From Ruminococcaceae bacterium YAD3003 (GTDB lineage: Bacteria; Bacillota; Clostridia; Saccharofermentanales; Saccharofermentanaceae), in contig FNPA01000014.1 of the NCBI GenBank assembly GCA_900107185.1, positions 1-64,000 of the forward strand: DNA of 64,000 nt. Direction: 5' to 3'. The notes under the pieces are model-generated. The model was not told where the DNA came from, did no database searches, and saw only the letters and a list, made by a program, of their open reading frames with translations. Positions 59,545 through 64,000 of the stretch are shown here, piece by piece (the first letter of the stretch is position 1; every line of letters starts with the position of its first letter). A program made the position numbers and the translations under genes.

Positions 59545-60033
59545 TTAATAGATATCTTCTATGTATATAGCTTCGAGCATTTTGCTTTTTGACAGCAATT
59601 CACTTAGTTTTTGAATCACAAGAGCTTCATCAAAATTTTCCGCTCCGTGCCCGAAATAGACAATGAGGTTTTTGGTTTTATAAATAGTATCATTTAACTC
59701 GAGAATATCAGCAAAGTGCTTTTCATAATTGGTCATCTCAAGAGAATACTCAGTTCCATCAATCCATGTTACTGGGTAAAGAGATAATTTCGCATCTGGA
59801 TAAAGAGATTCAACTTCCTGCTTTCCTACCAATGCAGCCATGATTTCGTCTTTTCTCTCACATATGGCAGGATAATTCCCAACGTAAACCGATAACGGAT
59901 TAAAACCATTCATTTGCCTATCAAATGCCAGGAAATGGAAATCATCGCTGCGCTCTTCGAATACCAAATTTAAAATTTTATCATGCTCTTCTTTACTTAA
60001 CTTTTCGATTCCATTATTCGTGATTTTTCTCAT
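59545..60033 (-). CDS. Unknown protein
   Basis: 162 residues, with GGAGG 6 bases before ATG. It starts MRKITNNGIEKLSKEEHDKI and is mixed alpha/beta and acidic. I do not recognise a family. It stands alone between the restriction-modification operon and the DUF2779 gene. An immunity or anti-restriction role is only a guess. Confidence 0.65.
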   Translation of the reverse strand: MRKITNNGIEKLSKEEHDKILNLVFEERSDDFHFLAFDRQMNGFNPLSVYVGNYPAICERKDEIMAALVGKQEVESLYPDAKLSLYPVTWIDGTEYSLEMTNYEKHFADILELNDTIYKTKNLIVYFGHGAENFDEALVIQKLSELLSKSKMLEAIYIEDIY

Positions 60034-60345
60034 GCGCTACCTCCAATAAATTATTATTCTATGTAGACAAACTCTATGACTGCTTTTTAACACCTGTTTC
60101 GGTTAATGAGATATTGATATTATTGCTCCGCAAGCGTTTGATACTCAATTACCATACTGTAAACATTTGGTAACTTCACGAAAACACTTTATTAGTTTGC
60201 TGCGATTGCTCGTCATTTTCATACTAATTCATTCTCTTTCTAAAAATAATCAGATTATAAGAGGGTTGATAGGGCAATATTAGTGCATCGATTATACCTA
60301 TAATAGTGATATATAATTTAGTTAGTTTATCTTCAGGAGGTCGCT
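60034..60345. other. Intergenic region without clear features
   Basis: 312 AT-rich bases between divergent genes. TATAAT near 60299 may be the -10 of the DUF2779 promoter, but no good -35 is seen. Confidence 0.3.
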
Positions 60346-61869
60346 ATGGTTTATCTTTCAAAATCCAAGTATTGCGGTTTATGGCAATGCCCTAAAATAG
60401 CATGGTTAAGACAATATAAACCCGAAGCGGCAACCATTGACGAGATGGTACAGGCTCGTTTTGATGCCGGCAATGTGGTTGGCGACCTCGCTATGGAATT
60501 ATTCGGAGATTTCGTTGAAGTTACTACTTATAACGGTGAAAAGCTTGATCTCCCCAAAATGATTGAAAAGACCACTATAGAGATGGAGAAGGGTACAGAG
60601 AATATCTGCGAAGCCTCTTTTTCATATAACGGCCTTTACTGTGCAGTTGATATTCTCAAGAAGGACGGCGACGGTTGGGCTATCTATGAGGTCAAGAGTT
60701 CCACTAAACACATGAAGGATGACGGCACTTATACAGATGACAAAGAAGTCTACGTTGCCGACATATCCTATCAGAAATATGTTCTTGAACATTGTGGTGT
60801 CAAAGTAACCGGTACTTATCTCGTATGCCTTAACGGTGATTATGTATTTGACGGAACGCTCGATCTGTCTCAGTTGTTCTTTATTTCCGATGTTTCAGAT
60901 GAAGTCCCTAATGAGATAGCAAAGATCGAACCTAACCTTGCTATAGCCGAGAGAGTCCTTACTTCAGATGAGGAACCTGATATCGATCTGGACATATACT
61001 GCAAAAAGCCTTATGACTGTGCATTCTGGAAATACTGCTCCCAGCATATACCTGAACAATCAGTTTTTAAGCTCTACCGCCTCCCCGCAAAGAAGAAGTT
61101 CGAGTATTACCACAACGGCTGGATCACATACAGAGACCTTATCGACAACGCCCCCATAACTAATGAGAAGCAGCTCAGGCAGATAGAATTTGCACTCGAA
61201 GACAAAGGAACTTATGTAAACAAGACAGAGATTGCTGTATTCATGCAGTCGCTTTCTTATCCCTTATACTTTCTGGATTTTGAAACCATGCAACCAGTTA
61301 TCCCTGAATATGTTGGAACAAAACCTTATGCACAAATTCCGTTCCAGTATTCTCTGCATTATATTGAGCATGAAGATGGAGAACTTAAGCACAAGGAATT
61401 CCTTGCAGAATCCGGCACAGACCCAAGAAGAGCCCTCGCTGAACGCTTATGCGAAGATATTCCTATGAATGTCTGCGTAACGGCATATAACAAGGCGTTT
61501 GAATGTACAAGAATCAAGGAACTTGCCGAAACATATCCTGATCTGGCAGAACATCTTACAAACATCAGGAATAACATTGTTGACCTTCTAGTACCATTCC
61601 AATCCGGCTGGTACTACAACAAGGCTATGGGTGGCTCTTTCTCCATTAAGAGCGTACTTCCCGCTATTTACCCTGATGATCCGAGCTTGAACTATCACAA
61701 CCTGGAAGGCGTTCACAATGGCGGAGAAGCCATGACTATCTTCCCTAAGATTAAGGATATGTCGCCAGAAGAAAAACAGATTGCTAGACGCAATCTGCTT
61801 AAATACTGTGAACTAGATACCTATGCGATGGTTAAGGTTTGGCAGGAACTAGTAAGGGTGGCTCAATAA
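60346..61869 (+). CDS. DUF2779 protein: Cas4-like nuclease plus DEDD exonuclease-like domain
   Basis: 507 residues with AGGAGG upstream. The N-terminal domain has Cas4-like features: C10 and C15 near the start, PD-(D/E)xK residues D102 and E116-V-K118 (YEVKSST), and C219, C225, C231 for an iron-sulphur cluster. The C-terminal domain (about 300-505) has LDFETM (D311, E313), AYNKAFE and a late CELDTYAM, as in DEDD 3'-5' exonucleases. This is the architecture of DUF2779. It should process DNA ends; the biological role is not established. Confidence 0.88.
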   Translation: MVYLSKSKYCGLWQCPKIAWLRQYKPEAATIDEMVQARFDAGNVVGDLAMELFGDFVEVTTYNGEKLDLPKMIEKTTIEMEKGTENICEASFSYNGLYCAVDILKKDGDGWAIYEVKSSTKHMKDDGTYTDDKEVYVADISYQKYVLEHCGVKVTGTYLVCLNGDYVFDGTLDLSQLFFISDVSDEVPNEIAKIEPNLAIAERVLTSDEEPDIDLDIYCKKPYDCAFWKYCSQHIPEQSVFKLYRLPAKKKFEYYHNGWITYRDLIDNAPITNEKQLRQIEFALEDKGTYVNKTEIAVFMQSLSYPLYFLDFETMQPVIPEYVGTKPYAQIPFQYSLHYIEHEDGELKHKEFLAESGTDPRRALAERLCEDIPMNVCVTAYNKAFECTRIKELAETYPDLAEHLTNIRNNIVDLLVPFQSGWYYNKAMGGSFSIKSVLPAIYPDDPSLNYHNLEGVHNGGEAMTIFPKIKDMSPEEKQIARRNLLKYCELDTYAMVKVWQELVRVAQ

Positions 61870-61921
61870 CATTATCTTACATTTACATGTTAGTTTAGGA
61901 AGTGATACGCAATTTTCTTTT

Positions 61922-64000
61922 TTAATCCCAATTTAGCATTCTCCCTTTTGTCTTCCAACTATATGGAGACAGATCAAAACACAAATCTTCAATCTGTTCG
62001 GGTTCCAAATTTAAAGATTCAAGAATTGTTAGCAGTTCATCCTGTCTGGGCTGACCAAGCGTCAAACGATAAAGACGAAGCACATCAATAATTCTTTCAT
62101 ATTTTGTTTCGTCCTGACTATAAGGATACATAGGGACAACACGTTCAATCTTATATGTATATGGGTAGTTTTCAGGCAAACACCAATATGGAATAAGATC
62201 AGACGAATCTGCACCATACTTCTTTTTAGTATTCTCAAATTTGTCATTCCAAACAGGTGCAGGATCGTTCGCTGCCACGTTCTGTCTTATAGCATGACAC
62301 AAGTATCTGTTTATTCTTCCTTCACGTTGTTCCAAATCAATTGGATTCTGCGGAAGATTCCAATGGACAACTCTTCTACTGTACAAATGAAAATCCAGTC
62401 CTTCTTGTCCAACCGAAGTTGTTGTTAAAACAAACGGACGAAAAGGAGAATTAAAAGCCTTTCTGACACTACTTAATCGTTGTACAGTTTTATCATTGCT
62501 CGATTTAGCATCAAAATAACCGACTGCAAAATGTGTTCTTAACTTAGGCTGGCTTTTTCTTGGTTTGTCAGTGAAACTCGCTTTATAATATTCTTGTGAA
62601 ACATAGGGCAGCGGAGATACTCTTAAACTTGTTTCTTTTACAGCATCAATAAATTCTTCACCTTCCAAACCAAGTGCAAACTTAAATTCATCTATCATCG
62701 ATTGTATATTCCCATCTACGCAATAACTAAATACTTGTTCACAATGATCTAGTTCTTTATTATTTTGTTTTCCTTGAAAAATAGCGGCCATAATACTTAT
62801 AGCATCTGATCGGTTAAACATTCGAACAAAAACTGATTTGCAACACTCACTTGCCAATTTGCTTCTGTTAGTCTCGTCACTAATCTCACACAAAGCTCTG
62901 TAAATGCAAATAGCCGGTGATCCAATAGCCATGTCGGCTAAAATATCAAGATCCGCCTCGGAAGGTACCCATTCAAACTGATCAACGCTTTTCTTATCCA
63001 TTTGCTGAATAAATCGCAAAAGCTTATTAGCACCTGAAACTTGTCCCCTCATCCCAAGACGCCCAGCAACATTAAGAATATCAGTCTTAATCTCACTCTT
63101 TATGTTCTTCTTAATGCTATACAATTCTTGTCCATAATACTTTTTGAATTCATACTTGTTAGCAAGCCAAACGGAAGGATGCGACACCAAATCGATCTGC
63201 TCTTTGTACAAAAAATGTTTTTTAGGATTGCCACCTCTTCGTTTCTTATCGAAATCCTGTAAATCATCTTCATCAGAAATTTCATAATAGCATTTCTGTT
63301 TATCACTTTTAACTTTAATATGGTTATGAACAAGGCGTTCAGCTTCATAAGAAGTTAAAGAAGATATCACTCGTGGAACCATTTCCCATTGTGAAAAAAC
63401 AAGAGTTTTCGAATATCCTTCACATTGTTCAAAAACACTTCTTTCACCGGCATTGTAATATTTGTTGGCAGGAGGAATCCACAACAACAATTCAGGTTTT
63501 CTCTTTTTTGTATCCTCACGAGAAAAGACATCATTAAACAACAGCTTAAGCCTTGCATTCGTATCATCAGGAATAAGTTTAAACGTATTTATTAATCTCT
63601 TTTTCAAAAAGGAAGAGGAAATACTTCTTATCAATTTATCGCGTTCAAATGAAACAATATCTTTATCCTTCCCTTTAATTGATTCATCAATAATATCTTT
63701 AACTTTATATTTCATAAACGACATAAGATATGGTGCTGATTTTACATATTCTACCGGGAACCCGCCCAATCGCATTTTCATCATAAAAGTTTGAAGATCA
63801 ACATAAGAAATTATATTTTGTTTAGATAATTGTTCCACTTTAAGCGGTGCTGCCTTTTTACAATCTATAATCCCAGAATTACGTCGTTCTGTACGTGAAA
63901 TGTATTGATACAGTTTGTTTTCCGCCTCAATTTTTGATTTTTGGAAATTTCCCAAACTATCGCTGCTTATTCTAGACAAAGCTTCGGTATATGTATCCCA
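61922..64000 (-). CDS. SF2 helicase, C-terminal part (start outside the window)
   Basis: The frame is open to base 64000, so the N-terminal part, with Walker A, lies to the right. Visible are helicase motif IV-like TLVFSQWEMVPRV, motif V TTSVGQEGLDFH and motif VI DLEQREGRINRY, the pattern of RapA/Snf2-like and DISARM-type helicases. A long middle part (about 230-500 of the visible chain) is unrecognised. It may be a defence helicase acting with nearby nucleases, including the DUF2779 protein; the two genes converge. Confidence 0.85.
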   Translation of the reverse strand, partial: WDTYTEALSRISSDSLGNFQKSKIEAENKLYQYISRTERRNSGIIDCKKAAPLKVEQLSKQNIISYVDLQTFMMKMRLGGFPVEYVKSAPYLMSFMKYKVKDIIDESIKGKDKDIVSFERDKLIRSISSSFLKKRLINTFKLIPDDTNARLKLLFNDVFSREDTKKRKPELLLWIPPANKYYNAGERSVFEQCEGYSKTLVFSQWEMVPRVISSLTSYEAERLVHNHIKVKSDKQKCYYEISDEDDLQDFDKKRRGGNPKKHFLYKEQIDLVSHPSVWLANKYEFKKYYGQELYSIKKNIKSEIKTDILNVAGRLGMRGQVSGANKLLRFIQQMDKKSVDQFEWVPSEADLDILADMAIGSPAICIYRALCEISDETNRSKLASECCKSVFVRMFNRSDAISIMAAIFQGKQNNKELDHCEQVFSYCVDGNIQSMIDEFKFALGLEGEEFIDAVKETSLRVSPLPYVSQEYYKASFTDKPRKSQPKLRTHFAVGYFDAKSSNDKTVQRLSSVRKAFNSPFRPFVLTTTSVGQEGLDFHLYSRRVVHWNLPQNPIDLEQREGRINRYLCHAIRQNVAANDPAPVWNDKFENTKKKYGADSSDLIPYWCLPENYPYTYKIERVVPMYPYSQDETKYERIIDVLRLYRLTLGQPRQDELLTILESLNLEPEQIEDLCFDLSPYSWKTKGRMLNWD

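Overview
The window looks like chromosomal DNA of an anaerobic Gram-positive bacterium of the class Clostridia, probably a gut or rumen relative of Oscillospiraceae or Saccharofermentans. The grounds are strong AGGAGG-type ribosome binding sites, a CIRCE/HrcA operator in front of an Hsp20 gene, choline-binding-type cell-wall repeats, a YolD/Y-family polymerase pair, LytTR-DUF3021 genes and many small Clostridia-type proteins. Base composition is moderate in housekeeping-like genes and clearly more AT-rich in several islands (6.6-7.8 kb, 15.8-18 kb, 31.8-34.5 kb, 45.6-47.5 kb, 53.6-64 kb), which suggests acquired accessory DNA. No rRNA gene, CRISPR array, integrase or transposase was found.

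Layout. 1-6.5 kb: the end of a surface Ig-like protein, a CHASE2 class III nucleotide cyclase, a peptide with a double-glycine leader, a P-loop protein, a Nudix hydrolase and a cell-wall polysaccharide deacetylase. 6.6-9.2 kb: a tandem HEPN-like protein, an RHH/RelE toxin-antitoxin pair and a phosphoesterase. 9.3-13.7 kb: an operon of two dynamin-like GTPases plus a small partner. 13.8-18 kb: YolD and a Y-family polymerase, then a CHAT-protease protein. 18-27.6 kb: zinc-ribbon proteins, two duplicated membrane transglutaminases, a second RelBE-type pair, Hsp20 and a hydrolase-LytTR-DUF3021 operon. 27.7-30.7 kb: a DnaB helicase with small partners.

30.8-49.7 kb is a dense accessory island. Two operons each start with a WYL-domain regulator and carry proteins with a K...P-I-x-D motif that resembles the catalytic core of HhH-GPD DNA glycosylases. 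One of these operons also carries a NADAR N-glycosidase and the other a uracil-glycosylase-like protein. Between them lie SLOG-domain proteins, an AAA+ ATPase, a Doc toxin with a 36-residue partner, an unannotated type I toxin-antitoxin locus and several rumen-type proteins of unknown function.

51.2-53.0 kb is an array of 19 tRNA genes plus one truncated tRNA, all on the minus strand and all with encoded CCA. Four have leucine anticodons but lack the long variable arm, and three have C at the normally invariant U33. 53.7-59.2 kb is a three-gene restriction-modification operon: a methyltransferase split over two genes, and a GIY-YIG-like/helicase/methylase-like protein. 60.3-64 kb holds a DUF2779 nuclease and the C-terminal part of a large SF2 helicase that runs off the right edge.

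Taken together, much of the right half reads as a defence and stress island. The most novel-looking item is the repeated pairing of WYL regulators with glycosylase-like and N-glycosidase proteins.
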